Shown here piece by piece: positions 18,310 to 36,500 of a stretch of 64,000 nt of DNA. The stretch is taken from contig NZ_BAABRP010000006.1 in assembly GCF_039545055.1 (NCBI RefSeq), positions 1-64,000 on the forward strand. The letters are read 5' to 3'. The stretch's first letter is position 1, and every line of letters starts with the position of its first letter. Under the pieces are notes generated by a model. That model was not told the origin of the DNA and searched no databases. It saw only the letters and a program-made list of their open reading frames with translations. Origin of the DNA: Deinococcus carri. GTDB taxonomy: Bacteria; Deinococcota; Deinococci; Deinococcales; Deinococcaceae. Both the position numbers and the translations under genes were made by a program.

Positions 18310-19038
18310 TCAGCGGGTGTAGCTGAAGATGAGGTTGCCCTCGCTGGTGGTGCCGCGCAACATGCTGAAGCGGTAGCAGGTCAGGATCACCTGATTGCCG
18401 GGGAGTTGCAGCAGTTGAAGCTGCACCTTGACCCCGTTTTGCGTCACCGGGCTGTTGCCCCTCACGTTCCACTCGAAGCCGCTGCGAATGTCGATGCTGC
18501 GGTCGAAGGCGGTGCTGGGCACGACCGCGTGCGGTTTGCCGCCGAAGCCCTCCGGCGTGCGCAGTTCGCCGCTGCCCAGGTCCAGCACCAGCCCGCGCAG
18601 GACGCCGTTCAGCCCCGGTCCGTCCCCGAACTTCAGCAGGTTGCCGTCGCGGACCACGTTCAGCCGCAGCGTCTTGCCGGTGGGCGCGAGCACCGGCTGG
18701 AACACCACGTAGCGCCGGAACTCCTCCTGGGTGATGTTCAGCCGCTCGTCGTACTCCAGCGGCTCGCCCCGCGCGGCGCTGAGCATGAGTTGCCGCAGGG
18801 CATCACGGCTGCCGCCCGCCTTGGTCACCAATTGCTGCAACTCCACGAAGGCGAGGCTGGAGCGCTTTTCCAGCACCTGCACCGTCTGGCCCGCCAGCGG
18901 CACCAGGGCCGAGAGTTTGCCCTGCCAGCCTGCCGGCAGGCTCCCGACCCCCGTGGTCGTGGTCGCGGTGGACGTGTCCAGCACCGCCGATCCGCCGAAG
19001 GCGAGCAGGGTCAGGAGGGGAGCGCGCAGGGCCTTCAT
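18310..19038 (-). CDS. Secreted protein of unknown function
   Basis: About 242 residues from ATG at 19038, which gives a good signal sequence (MKALRAPLLTLLAFGGSA) and has TATGCT 10 nt upstream. An ATG at 19053 is also in frame. The mature part contains a helical stretch (LEKRSSLAFVELQQLVTKAG) and a beta-rich C-terminal half with one cysteine. I do not recognise the family. It is upstream of the subtilase on the same strand with a 118-nt gap, so a shared surface role is possible but unproven. Confidence 0.65.
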   Translation of the reverse strand: MKALRAPLLTLLAFGGSAVLDTSTATTTTGVGSLPAGWQGKLSALVPLAGQTVQVLEKRSSLAFVELQQLVTKAGGSRDALRQLMLSAARGEPLEYDERLNITQEEFRRYVVFQPVLAPTGKTLRLNVVRDGNLLKFGDGPGLNGVLRGLVLDLGSGELRTPEGFGGKPHAVVPSTAFDRSIDIRSGFEWNVRGNSPVTQNGVKVQLQLLQLPGNQVILTCYRFSMLRGTTSEGNLIFSYTR

Positions 19039-19080
19039 GCCGAGCGTGAGCATACGTCCGGTGGGTGAGAATTCCCCGCC

Positions 19081-19140
19081 GGGCACCTGACGCTGCCTGA
19101 GAAAAGCATCAGGTGCCCGTCATCTGCTGGCGGGCACCTG
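19081..19140 (-). terminator. Alternative hairpins after fba
   Basis: Three copies of a GGGCACCTG word in alternating orientation (19081, 19110, 19131) allow either of two 10-bp stems. On the minus strand the fba-proximal stem is followed by TTTTCTC, giving a terminator. The two stems are mutually exclusive because they share the middle copy. Confidence 0.65.
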
Positions 19141-19184
19141 TCTGTCGGGAGGGGGCGGGGGTCTGGGAAAGGCTCAGACCTGGC

Positions 19185-20102
<918 letters not shown>

Positions 20103-20218
20103 GGGTGAAGCCTCCTTGAGGTCTGGAACGGGAGTGGGTCTGAGAGGGTGCGGGTCGGATGTTGCCCCGGTCACTTTACCCGGCGCGGGCCGTCCCCGGC
20201 TATCCTGAAACGGCCTCC

Positions 20219-20247
20219 GATGGAATCGTTGACACAGTGATTCCATC
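20219..20247. promoter_or_regulatory. Perfect inverted repeat in the fba/aminotransferase divergent region
   Basis: GATGGAATC (20219-20227), 11 nt, GATTCCATC (20239-20247). The size and spacing fit a dimeric regulator. A second GGAATCCGT word is at 20331-20339. TAAAGT (20178-20173, minus) and TAGGAT (20385-20390, plus) are candidate -10 boxes for the two genes. The regulator is unknown. Confidence 0.5.
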
Positions 20248-20396
20248 AGAGCAGCGCGAGTAGGAGGGAAACGGGTTCCGGGCGTGGAGGTGGCAAACCG
20301 GCGCTTTTCCGATTTGTCAACGGAACAGACGGAATCCGTATAAGCTGCCCCCGACGCAGGGAACAGGACGCCGGGAAGCGGGGGTAGGATGGGGTC

Positions 20397-21635
<1,239 letters not shown>

Positions 21636-21654
21636 GGGAGACGAGGGGAGGCAG

Positions 21655-21720
21655 TACGCCGTGCGCGGTACGCGGTGAAAAGATTTTTCCTGCGTACCGC
21701 GCACCGCTTCCCGCGCACTA
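21655..21720. repeat. Heptanucleotide inverted repeat, CGCGG-NN type
   Basis: GTGCGCGGTACGC (21661-21673) and its exact complement (21692-21704) form a 13-bp stem. The arms are CGCGG units with variable pairs such as TA, TG and GA. The right edge runs into the TATCAT -10 box of murI. Confidence 0.78.
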
Positions 21721-21732
21721 TCATCGCCCCCG

Positions 21733-23255
<1,523 letters not shown>

Positions 23256-23311
23256 GGACGGCAGGGGTGAGGAGCGGTGCGGTACACTTCCCCCACCCCA
23301 AGGAGGCAGGC

Positions 23312-23671
23312 ATGAGCGTGACGGGATTTATCGGACGGGTACTCCTCTCCAGCATCTTTATCAAAAGCGGCCTCGACCACCTCGAAAACCCCGATCCCAT
23401 CGTGCGGGCGGCCAAGGGCGCGGAGATTCCCGAACCCGAGCTGGCTGTCAAGGCCAACAGCGCCGTCATGGTCGGTGCGGGCGCGCTGCTGGCCCTGGGC
23501 ATCGCGCCGCGCCTGGCGAGCACCGCCCTGGCTGTCAGCCTGGTGCCCACCACGGTGATCGGCCACCCGTTCTGGGACAAGCAGGGGCAGGAGCGCCAAC
23601 ACCAGCAGATTCACTTCATGAAGAACCTCGCGCTGTTCGGGGCGCTGCTGGCGATTGGCAGCCGGAAATAG
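23312..23671 (+). CDS. DoxX-family small membrane protein
   Basis: 119 residues with four hydrophobic segments and the FIKSGLDHLENP motif near the start, as in the DoxX/SURF4-like family. A conserved HPFWDK lies in the last third. AAGGAGG precedes the ATG by 6 nt. DoxX proteins are linked to thiol stress and to quinone-coupled thiosulfate oxidation in a few organisms; the role here is unknown. It follows rph by 56 nt. Confidence 0.85.
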   Translation: MSVTGFIGRVLLSSIFIKSGLDHLENPDPIVRAAKGAEIPEPELAVKANSAVMVGAGALLALGIAPRLASTALAVSLVPTTVIGHPFWDKQGQERQHQQIHFMKNLALFGALLAIGSRK

Positions 23672-23696
23672 CGCTGCGTCATGGGCGGTGAACACA

Positions 23697-23717
23697 GGTC
23701 CCCCGGTGGGGCCTTTT
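23697..23717 (+). terminator. Terminator after the DoxX gene
   Basis: GGTCCCC and GGGGCC form a tight stem followed by five T residues, 26 nt after the stop. Confidence 0.6.
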
Positions 23718-23799
23718 TGCTGACCTGCCGTCCCGGGAGGTTAACGGCAGATGGGGAAGGTCCACTCCCCCGCCTCACGCGCGGCCGGGAAGATGAGGC

Positions 23800-24006
23800 A
23801 TGACCGATTCCAAGCGCGAGGACAACACCGAACACATGGAGCAGCCCGACCTCGACCAGAACACGGTGATAGAGGAAGGCATGCAGGGCGCGACCGGCGA
23901 CGTGGACGCCAACGGCCTGGAAAAGAACTTCGATCGGCAGGAGAAGCTGGACGAACTGCGCGAGAACCTTCAGGACGTGGGCGGCACCGGCCAGAGCAAC
24001 GGCTAA
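23800..24006 (+). CDS. Small acidic hydrophilic protein
   Basis: 68 residues, no cysteine, very rich in Asp, Glu, Asn, Gln and Gly, with almost no hydrophobic cluster, so likely disordered. GATGAGG precedes the ATG. The opening MTD and overall composition resemble the 76-residue protein at 39815-40045. Hydrophilin-like proteins of this sort occur in desiccation-tolerant bacteria, but no family motif is visible, so function stays open. A GC-rich hairpin (24017-24050) follows. Confidence 0.6.
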   Translation: MTDSKREDNTEHMEQPDLDQNTVIEEGMQGATGDVDANGLEKNFDRQEKLDELRENLQDVGGTGQSNG

Positions 24007-24016
24007 ACCCCTGTGG

Positions 24017-24050
24017 GGCCGCGCTGCCGGGGAGGCCGGGCAGCGCGGCC
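24017..24050 (+). terminator. Hairpin after the acidic protein gene
   Basis: GGCCGCGCTGCC (24017-24028) and GGCAGCGCGGCC (24039-24050) form a perfect 12-bp stem. The T-tract is poor, so termination may be inefficient. Confidence 0.5.
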
Positions 24051-24082
24051 CTTGTCGTGTGTCACGCCACGCGCTCGGCTGT

Positions 24083-25006
<924 letters not shown>

Positions 25007-25022
25007 ATGGCGTTTGAAGGCA

Positions 25023-25048
25023 GGCTGACGGCTGAAAGCTGACCGCTC
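25023..25048. repeat. Heptanucleotide repeat, GCTGA-NN type
   Basis: GCTGA units with pairs CG, AA and CC fill the gap between trmB and the methyltransferase gene. Single arm only. Confidence 0.65.
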
Positions 25049-25049
25049 C

Positions 25050-26794
<1,745 letters not shown>

Positions 26795-26806
26795 CAGAGG
26801 CGAAGT

Positions 26807-28777
26807 TTAGCAGGAGGGCGGGGAGCCGCAGGGTGGCCGACCAGGTTCCCCGTCCCCCTCCTCCTCCTCTTCCTGGAGCAGGGCTTCCAGGGCGGCCACG
26901 ACCGCCGGGTCGAACTGCGCGTCCGCCTGTGCCCGGATTTCCTGGAGCGCCTCCGCCCGCGTCCAGGCCGGTTTGTAGGGCCGCTCGCTGGTGAGGGCGT
27001 CCAGCACGTCCGCGACGGCCACGATGCGCCCGCTCAGGGGAATGGCCTCCCCGGCCAGCCCCAGCGGATACCCCCGGCCGTCCCAGCGCTCGTGGTGGGT
27101 CAGCGCGATCTCGCAGGCCGCCGAGACCAGCCGGGACGAGTCGCCCGCCAGCAGGCTGGCTCCCAGCTCCGTGTGGGCCTGGACCAGCCGGAACTCCTCG
27201 GGGGTCAGGCGGCCAGGCTTCAGGAGAACGGCGTCGGGCACGCCGATCTTGCCCACGTCGTGCAGGGGCGCGGCCCGCTCGATCAGCCGGACCTCGTCCT
27301 CGGCCAGGCCCAGCCGCCGGGCCAGGCCCGCGGCCGTCCGGGCCACCCGCCGCACATGCTCCCCGGTGTTGTCGTCGCGCAGTTCCGCCGCGCGGGCCAG
27401 ACGCTCGAGCACTTCCAGTTGCGCCTGCTCGACCTCCTGGGTGCGCTGCCGGACCAGGGCGGCCAGCACCTCGTTCTGCTGGTGGATGGTGGCCTCCGCC
27501 AGCTTGCGCTCGGTGATGTCCAGCACGGTCCCGATCAGGCCCTGAATCTGCCCCTGGCTGTCGCGGTACACGCTCTTGTTCGACAGGAACGTGCGGTAGC
27601 TGCCGTCGGGCAGCAGGTCGGTGACCTCGTAGCTGGCCGTCTCGCCGGTGGTGAGCACGTGCGTGTCGCGCCGGTGCGCCGCCTCGGCCGTCACGGCCGG
27701 AAAGAGCGCCCGGTCGTCCCGGCCCAGGATGTCCCCGACCGGGCGGCCGATGCGCGCGGCCCCGGCGGCGTTGATCATCACGTAGCGGCCCTGGGGGTCC
27801 TTGACGAAGATGGATTCCGGCACGCCGTCCACCACCGCCTGGAGGAGGTTGCGGCCGGTGATCAGGGCCTCGCGGGCCGCCCTCTGTTCCGTCACGTCAC
27901 GCAGCGAGGCCGTGAACAGCTCCTCGCCCTCCAGCAGGAGCGGGGTGAGCGACAGCTCGCAGGGAAACTCCTGCCCGCTGCGCCGCCGCAGCCGCACCTC
28001 CAACCGCCGTCCCGGCACGGGTCCCTCCCCGCCGAGGAAGTGCCGCGCGATGCCTCCCGCGTAGGTGGTGCCGTGCAGGCGCTCCGGAAGAAGCAGCCTG
28101 ATGATGTCGCGGCCCAGCACCTCCTCCCGCGCATAGCCGAAAAGCTGCTCGGCGGCCAGGTTCCACTCCTCGGCCAGCCCGTGCCGGTTCAGGATGACGG
28201 CGGCGTCGAGGGACCCGGTCAGGAAGGCACTCCGGAGGCTCTCGCTGCGGCGGCGCTCGTTCAGGGCAAGCCGCAGTTCCAGTTCCGCGACCACCCCGGC
28301 GGCCAGATCGCGCAGCGTGTCGCACTCCTCCGGCGAGAGCGGCGCGCGGGGCACCGTGTCCATCACGCACAGGGTGCCGAGCACCTCCCCCTCGGGCGAC
28401 AGGAGGGGCGCACCCGCATAGAAGCGCAGGTGGGAGGTGCCCGTCACCAGCACGCTGTGGGCAAAGCGGGGGTCGCGGGTGGCATCGGGCACCACCAGTA
28501 CGTCAGGCCCGGCCACGGTGTACGAGCAGAACGACATGTCACGGCCCACCTCGCGCAGGTCGAGGCCCACACACGCCTTGAACCAGTGCCGGTGGGCATC
28601 GGTGAGGGAAATCAGCGCGATGGGCACGTGAAACAGACGGGCGGCCAACCGGGCGACGCGGTCGAAGGCGGCCTCGGGCGGTGTGTCCAGGACCGCGTAC
28701 CGCCGCAGCGCCCGCAACCGTCTGACCTCTCGGGCGTCGGCCCCGGCAACCGGTGAGGAGGCGTGAAGAGCAGCCAT
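26807..28777 (-). CDS. GAF-PAS-PAS-HD-GYP cyclic-di-GMP phosphodiesterase
   Basis: 656 residues. An N-terminal GAF domain (about 30-175, with FCSYTVAG and RFYAGAPL), two PAS domains (about 185-305 and 310-435), a short coiled coil and an HD-GYP domain. [10 protein letters not shown] and [14 protein letters not shown] contain the metal ligands and the GYP signature, so c-di-GMP hydrolysis is expected. The C-terminus is a poly-Glu tail. The sensing domains probably read a soluble ligand or redox state. TAGCCT lies 9 nt before the ATG. Confidence 0.9.
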   Translation of the reverse strand: MAALHASSPVAGADAREVRRLRALRRYAVLDTPPEAAFDRVARLAARLFHVPIALISLTDAHRHWFKACVGLDLREVGRDMSFCSYTVAGPDVLVVPDATRDPRFAHSVLVTGTSHLRFYAGAPLLSPEGEVLGTLCVMDTVPRAPLSPEECDTLRDLAAGVVAELELRLALNERRRSESLRSAFLTGSLDAAVILNRHGLAEEWNLAAEQLFGYAREEVLGRDIIRLLLPERLHGTTYAGGIARHFLGGEGPVPGRRLEVRLRRRSGQEFPCELSLTPLLLEGEELFTASLRDVTEQRAAREALITGRNLLQAVVDGVPESIFVKDPQGRYVMINAAGAARIGRPVGDILGRDDRALFPAVTAEAAHRRDTHVLTTGETASYEVTDLLPDGSYRTFLSNKSVYRDSQGQIQGLIGTVLDITERKLAEATIHQQNEVLAALVRQRTQEVEQAQLEVLERLARAAELRDDNTGEHVRRVARTAAGLARRLGLAEDEVRLIERAAPLHDVGKIGVPDAVLLKPGRLTPEEFRLVQAHTELGASLLAGDSSRLVSAACEIALTHHERWDGRGYPLGLAGEAIPLSGRIVAVADVLDALTSERPYKPAWTRAEALQEIRAQADAQFDPAVVAALEALLQEEEEEGDGEPGRPPCGSPPSC

Positions 28778-28864
28778 ACGTGCGGCAGGCTACCCCCGCC
28801 CCTCTTGCCGCCGCCTGACAGACGAGGCGCAACAGACGGGGCACAGTGGCGCTGCTGCCACCGA

Positions 28865-28965
28865 GAGCATTTGACGTAAAAAGAACCCCTCTCCCCTTGC
28901 TTCGCAAGGCCCTCTCCCGCAAGGGGAGAGGGTCAAAAAATGACGCCATCTTGACGACAACTGCT
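28865..28965 (+). repeat. Dispersed hairpin repeat, copy 3 (terminator of the MBL operon)
   Basis: GCATTTGACGTAAAAAGAA to TTGACGACAACTGCT. It matches copies 1 and 2 but lacks the internal GCTCCGCAGCTCTACGAG block, leaving a shorter loop. On the minus strand the stem is followed by GGTTCTTTTTACG, in line with termination of the leftward MBL gene that ends at 29060. Confidence 0.8.
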
Positions 28966-29059
28966 TTAGTACATGGTCAACCGAAAAAACTGGGGGCGAA
29001 CGTACAGGCTGTGGCCCTCATTATTCAGAAATCACCCCATTTGACCGCTTGTCGGTGTA
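28966..29059. repeat. Possible small inverted-repeat element
   Basis: TAGTACA-TG-GGTCAA-like words at the left end and TTGACC followed by TGTACTA at the right end are inverted relative to each other, but the spacing differs (1 versus 8 nt). It is AT-richer than the surroundings. It could be a worn MITE. No gene is visible. Confidence 0.35.
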
Positions 29060-30049
29060 CTAGCGGTCGGTCGTCACCGTGTATGTCCCGTCCGCGTTGC
29101 CGGTAAAGGTCACGGTGCCCTGCCGGTCGGTGCGGTAGATGCGGACGCCGTTTTGCTTGTAGAGGTCCAGCGCCTTCCGGGTGGGGTGGCCGTAGTTGTT
29201 CTCGCCCACGCTGATCACCACGTTTTCCGGGCGCACGGCGGCCAGCCAGGCCTGGTGGTCGCCGTTGGCCGCGCCGTGGTGGATGCTCTTGTAGGCCTGG
29301 AAGGGGCCGCGAATCTCGGGGCGGTTCCCGGCCAGCCAGCCGTCCGTCTCGGGCGTCTCGCTGTCGCCGGTCAGCAGGGCGCGGAAATCGCCGAACTCGA
29401 TGCGCAGGCCCACGCTGTTGTCGTTCTGGTCGTCCCCCATGCCGGGGGGCGGGGCAATGACCCGGACCTTCACGCTGCCCAGGTTGAGCACCTGGTTGTT
29501 CGCCTTCTGGAAGGTGGTTCCGGCGTCCTTCAGTGCCGTGACCAGCCGGTCCCAGGTCTGGGTGGTTCCCGCCAGGCCATTGTTGATGAAGAGCCTGGGC
29601 TTGGCCTGCTGCGCGGCGGGCACCAGACCGGCGATATGGTCGGCGTCGGCGTGGCTGGCGACCATCAGGTCGAGCCGGTCCACCCCGTAGGTCTGGAGGT
29701 AGTCCTGCATCTTCGAGGTGCTGCGGCCCCCGTCGTACAGCAGCGTCTTGCCCTCCGGGCTGCGGACCAGCACGGCGTCGCCCTGCCCCACGTCCAGAAA
29801 GCGCAGGGTGATCTGCCCGGCGGGCTGCTCGGTCTTCTCGCCGCCCTTCTTGTCCCCCCCCCCGAACAGCCCGCCCCCCGCACAGGCCGCCAGGCCGGTG
29901 GTCAGCGCCAGCACCAGCAGCCCCAGCAGGTCGGAGGGGGTGGGGCCGCGTCCCGGCTTGCCGTGCGGCCTGGCGTTGCCGCGCGCCGCGGCGCGTGCCG
30001 GAGTCTTGCGGGGGGAGGCCTGGCGGTTGGAAGGCTTCTTCTGGCTCAC
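29060..30049 (-). CDS. ComEC-like metallo-beta-lactamase-fold lipoprotein
   Basis: 329 residues from GTG at 30049. After a basic N-terminus, a hydrophobic helix ending LAACAGGG forms a plausible lipobox. The catalytic domain has FLDVGQGDAVLV, ASHADADHIAG and the later TGDSE and SIHHGAANG, matching the MBL domain at the C-terminus of the DNA-uptake channel ComEC/Rec2, here as a separate exported protein. It may degrade or process DNA at the surface. It overlaps the DUF3006 gene by 4 nt. Confidence 0.8.
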   Translation of the reverse strand: MSQKKPSNRQASPRKTPARAAARGNARPHGKPGRGPTPSDLLGLLVLALTTGLAACAGGGLFGGGDKKGGEKTEQPAGQITLRFLDVGQGDAVLVRSPEGKTLLYDGGRSTSKMQDYLQTYGVDRLDLMVASHADADHIAGLVPAAQQAKPRLFINNGLAGTTQTWDRLVTALKDAGTTFQKANNQVLNLGSVKVRVIAPPPGMGDDQNDNSVGLRIEFGDFRALLTGDSETPETDGWLAGNRPEIRGPFQAYKSIHHGAANGDHQAWLAAVRPENVVISVGENNYGHPTRKALDLYKQNGVRIYRTDRQGTVTFTGNADGTYTVTTDR

Positions 30050-30342
30050 AGTTCGATCTCCTCGCCGTCATGCGGGGCCGCGTTCAGGGCGTCCAGGCGG
30101 CGCTGGGCCTGCTCGCGGCGGGCCAGCGTCTCGGCGGGCAGCCGCCAGACCCGCACCCCGTCGGGGCCTTCCTGCACCGCCAGCACGTCGCCCTCGCGCA
30201 CACCCTCGGGCAGGGCGTGCAGCGGCAGGTCGAAGGTGCGGCCGTCTTCCCGTTCCACCCGCGCCACGCGGCCCCGCGGGCCGTCCTCGATCCCGTCCAC
30301 CGTCCAGCGTTCCCGCCGTGCCTGCTGCTCGCCTTCCTTCAC
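30046..30342 (-). CDS. DUF3006-family protein
   Basis: 98 residues from GTG at 30342, with TACGCT 6 nt upstream, so probably leaderless. WTVDGIEDG followed by ARVEREDGRTFDLPLHALPEGVREGDVL is a small beta barrel of the DUF3006 type, which is often encoded next to ComEC-like MBL genes, as here. The stop overlaps the MBL start (GTGA). The function is unknown; a shared role with the MBL protein is likely. Confidence 0.75.
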   Translation of the reverse strand: MKEGEQQARRERWTVDGIEDGPRGRVARVEREDGRTFDLPLHALPEGVREGDVLAVQEGPDGVRVWRLPAETLARREQAQRRLDALNAAPHDGEEIEL

Positions 30343-30406
30343 GTCCCCAGCGTAGCGCGTTCCGGTGATTCTGTTCTCATGCCACACCGCCATGCCACAC
30401 TGCGCC

Positions 30407-30979
30407 ATGCGGCACAACCTCACCCTGACAGACGGCGACCTGACCCTGCGGCCCCTGACCGCCGCCGATATTCCCGCCCTGTGCGCGCTGGCCCAGACCT
30501 GCGCGGACGAGCTGCGGCTGATGGGCACGGCCCCCGACCAGGCGGCGTACTACCAGGCCGCGCTGGACGCCCCCGACCAGCTGCCCTTCGTGGTGGAGGT
30601 GGGCGGCGAGGTGGCAGGCAGCACGCGCTACGGCGACATTCGCGCCCCGCACAGCGGCCTGGAAATCGGGTGGACCTGGCTGCACCCGCGCTGGCACGGC
30701 TCGGGCGTCAACCGCCGCATGAAACGGCTGCTGCTGGCGCACGCCTTCGGGCCGCTGGGGATGGAGCGCGTGCAGCTCAAGACCGACCTTCTCAATGCGC
30801 GCAGTCAGCGGGCCATCGAGGGGCTGGGCGCGGTGCGCGAGGGCGTGCTGCGGCGGCACATGCGCCGGCCCGACGGCACCCTGCGCGATACGGTCATGTA
30901 CTCGGTGACGCGGGAGGACTGGCCGGAGGTGGAGCGCCGCCTCAGCCGGGCGGCAGATGCTCCTCCAGCAGCCCGGTGA
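30407..30979 (+). CDS. GNAT acetyltransferase, RimJ/RimL-like
   Basis: About 190 residues. LTLRPLTAADIPAL opens the GNAT fold, EIGWTWLHPRWHGSGVNRRMK covers the acetyl-CoA loop, and KTDLLNARSQRAIEGLGAVREGVLRRH is typical of RimJ/L-type enzymes acting on amino termini or small molecules. The substrate is unknown. The start is uncertain: repeated CCATGC words place several ATGs here, and I chose 30407 because homology-like sequence begins there. Its 3' end overlaps the response regulator tail to tail by 38 bp. Confidence 0.75.
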   Translation: MRHNLTLTDGDLTLRPLTAADIPALCALAQTCADELRLMGTAPDQAAYYQAALDAPDQLPFVVEVGGEVAGSTRYGDIRAPHSGLEIGWTWLHPRWHGSGVNRRMKRLLLAHAFGPLGMERVQLKTDLLNARSQRAIEGLGAVREGVLRRHMRRPDGTLRDTVMYSVTREDWPEVERRLSRAADAPPAAR

Positions 30980-31342
30980 CGGCCCGGCAGAACTCGCTGA
31001 ACTTCACGGGCTTGAGCAGGTAGGCGGCGGCCCCCAGATCGAGCGCGCGCTGGCGGTCGCCCGCGTCGCCGGAGCTGGTAAAGATCACGGTGGGCACCGT
31101 GAGGCCCTCCGCCCGCAGCGCCGCCAGCACCTCCAGCCCGCCCAGGCGCGGCATGTTGAGGTCGAGGATCAGCAGCCGGGGCGGCCCGCCGCGCAGGAAG
31201 GCCAGGGCCTCCACGCCGTCGCGCACGAAGTGCAGGCGGTGCGGCAGCCCGCAGTCCTCCACCGCGGCCAGCACCAGCTCGATGTCGGCCGGGTTGTCCT
31301 CGGCAATCAGGACTTCGGCCCGCAGGCCCCCGGCCTCCCCGT

Positions 31343-31346
<4 letters not shown>
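30942..31346 (-). CDS. Single-domain response regulator
   Basis: 134 residues from TTG at 31346, overlapping the kinase stop by 4 nt. It is one receiver domain: acidic pair in VLIAEDNPAD, phospho-acceptor Asp in LLILDLNMPRLGG, Thr/Ser in VIFTSSG and Lys in LLKPVKF. No output domain. The Rcp1-like sequence and linkage suggest it is the phosphorylation partner of the second kinase module of the adjacent hybrid sensor. Confidence 0.88.
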
Positions 31347-34756
<3,410 letters not shown>

Positions 34757-35005
34757 TCCCGGCCAGGATAGCGGTTCCGGCGCGGCCTCCCCCAGGCGGG
34801 GGCAGGCCAGCGGCAGCCGCGCCCCTCTGCGAAATGGCCTACCCCCCCTGCCCGCCGCCCTCTTTCTCCGCCTGCCCCCTTTCCTTTGAAAGCACTCTGC
34901 GCCACAGTAAGGGCACCGTTTTTCCCCAGCCCCGGCCCATGCGGGGTGGCGGCACCCCTCCCCAGGGCTTCTCGCCCGCCGGGATGGCCGCAGAAAGGCC
35001 CATCC
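34757..35005. other. Divergent region between sensor kinase and tldD
   Basis: 249 bp without a gene. TATCCT at 34765-34770 (minus) serves the kinase. On the plus strand TTGAAA followed 16 nt later by TAAGGG is a weak candidate promoter for tldD. Nothing else is recognisable. Confidence 0.4.
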
Positions 35006-36400
35006 ATGCTGAATGAAACGCTGGCCGCCGAGGTCCTGTCCCTTGCCCGCACGGGCGGGGCCGACTTCGCGGAACTGTTTGCCGAGGACACCGTGTCCAC
35101 CACGCTGCGGCTGCACCAGGGCGAGGTCAAGGACGCCGGGGGCGGCAACCTGTTCGGGGCGGGGCTGCGGCTGCTGTACGGCACCCGCGTGGTCTATGCC
35201 TACACCAACGACGTGACCCCGCAGGGCCTGCGCGACCTGGCCGGCCAGGTGGCCCGCGCCCGCGGCGGGGCGGGCGAGGTGGGCCGCGAGGGGACGGGCG
35301 GCCTGGATTTCCGCCGCCTTGAAGCCCGGCCCCTGTACGTGGCCCGCGAGCATCCCCGCCAGACGGGGGTGCGCGAGAAGCTGGCCCTGATGAGGCGGGC
35401 GCACGGCGGCGCGGCGGGGGCCGGCTTCGTGAAGACGGTGGACGTGAACTACCTCGACCGGATGCAGCGTGTCCTGATCGCCAACTCCGAGGGGGTGTGG
35501 GCGGAAGACGAGCGGGTCTGGACCCGGATGACCGTCAGCGCCATCGCCCAGGACGGCACGCTGCGCGAGACGGGCTATTACGGGCCGGGCGCGGGGCAGG
35601 GCCTGGAGTTCTTCGAGACGGTGCCGCCCGAGCAGATAGGCGCGGAGGCGGCACGTATCGCCAACGCCATGCTGCACGCCGGGTACGCGCCCGCGGGCAA
35701 ACTCCCGGTGGTGATCGGCAACGAGTTCGGCGGCGTCATCTTCCACGAGGCCTGCGGGCACATCCTGGAAACGACCGCCGTCGAGAAGAGCGCCAGCGTC
35801 TTTGCCGACCGGATGGGTGAGCGGATTGCCCACGAATCCGTCACCGCCATCGACGACGGCACCCTCCCCGGCTCCTGGGGCATGGTGACCGTGGACGACG
35901 AGGGCATGCCCGGCGAGCGCACCGTGCTGATCGAGCAGGGCGTGCTGAAGTCCTTCATGGTGGACCGGGTGGGCGAACTCAAGACCGGCCACAAACGCAC
36001 CGGCAGCGGCAGGCGTCAGAACTACACCTACGCGCCCGCCAGCCGGATGCGCTCAACCTTTATCGACAACGGCCGGGAGACGCCGCAGAGCCTGATTTCG
36101 GGCGTGGCGCACGGCATCTATGCCCGCAAGATGGGCGGCGGCAGCGTGACCCCCGGCACCGGCGACTACAACTTCGCGGTGCAGGAGGCGTACATGATCC
36201 GCAATGGCGAGATTGCCGAACCGCTGCGGGGAGCCTCGCTGGTGGGCAACGGCGCGCAGGACCTCCTGAACATCGTGGGGGTGGCGGGCGACCTCTCGCT
36301 GGGGCAGGGCATGTGCGGCAGCGTGTCCGGCTCCCTGCCGACCGACGTGGGCCAGCCGCACATCCTGATTTCCGAGATCACCGTGGGGGGCCGCGCATGA
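35006..36400 (+). CDS. tldD: TldD metalloprotease subunit
   Basis: 464 residues. FHEACGHILE (HExxxH) is the zinc-binding motif that distinguishes TldD from its partner. The protein forms a heterodimer with TldE and degrades unfolded peptides, and in some bacteria processes microcin B17 or CcdA. AGAAAGG precedes the ATG. tldE follows 100 nt downstream, a gap that starts with an 8-bp-period repeat. The sequence is complete. Confidence 0.92.
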   Translation: MLNETLAAEVLSLARTGGADFAELFAEDTVSTTLRLHQGEVKDAGGGNLFGAGLRLLYGTRVVYAYTNDVTPQGLRDLAGQVARARGGAGEVGREGTGGLDFRRLEARPLYVAREHPRQTGVREKLALMRRAHGGAAGAGFVKTVDVNYLDRMQRVLIANSEGVWAEDERVWTRMTVSAIAQDGTLRETGYYGPGAGQGLEFFETVPPEQIGAEAARIANAMLHAGYAPAGKLPVVIGNEFGGVIFHEACGHILETTAVEKSASVFADRMGERIAHESVTAIDDGTLPGSWGMVTVDDEGMPGERTVLIEQGVLKSFMVDRVGELKTGHKRTGSGRRQNYTYAPASRMRSTFIDNGRETPQSLISGVAHGIYARKMGGGSVTPGTGDYNFAVQEAYMIRNGEIAEPLRGASLVGNGAQDLLNIVGVAGDLSLGQGMCGSVSGSLPTDVGQPHILISEITVGGRA

Positions 36401-36401
36401 G

Positions 36402-36440
36402 GAGGGGTCAAGGGGTCGAGAAGTCCAGAGGTCGGGGGAA
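36402..36440. repeat. Short period-8 tandem repeat
   Basis: GGGGTC-AA, GGGGTC-GA, GAAGTC-CA, GAGGTC-GG: a six-base core plus two variable bases, four units, between tldD and tldE. It resembles the heptanucleotide family but has one extra base per unit. Confidence 0.5.
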
Positions 36441-36500
36441 GGTTGGCCTTTCCAGCCCCCGCAACCCGCCGCCCGCCACCCACGTCCCGGAGGTCCAGAC

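Noticed and set aside
28966..29059. Definite MITE between TAGTACA and TGTACTA
   Set aside because: The inverted words are short and unevenly spaced, and no target duplication or other copy is visible; kept only as a low-confidence feature.
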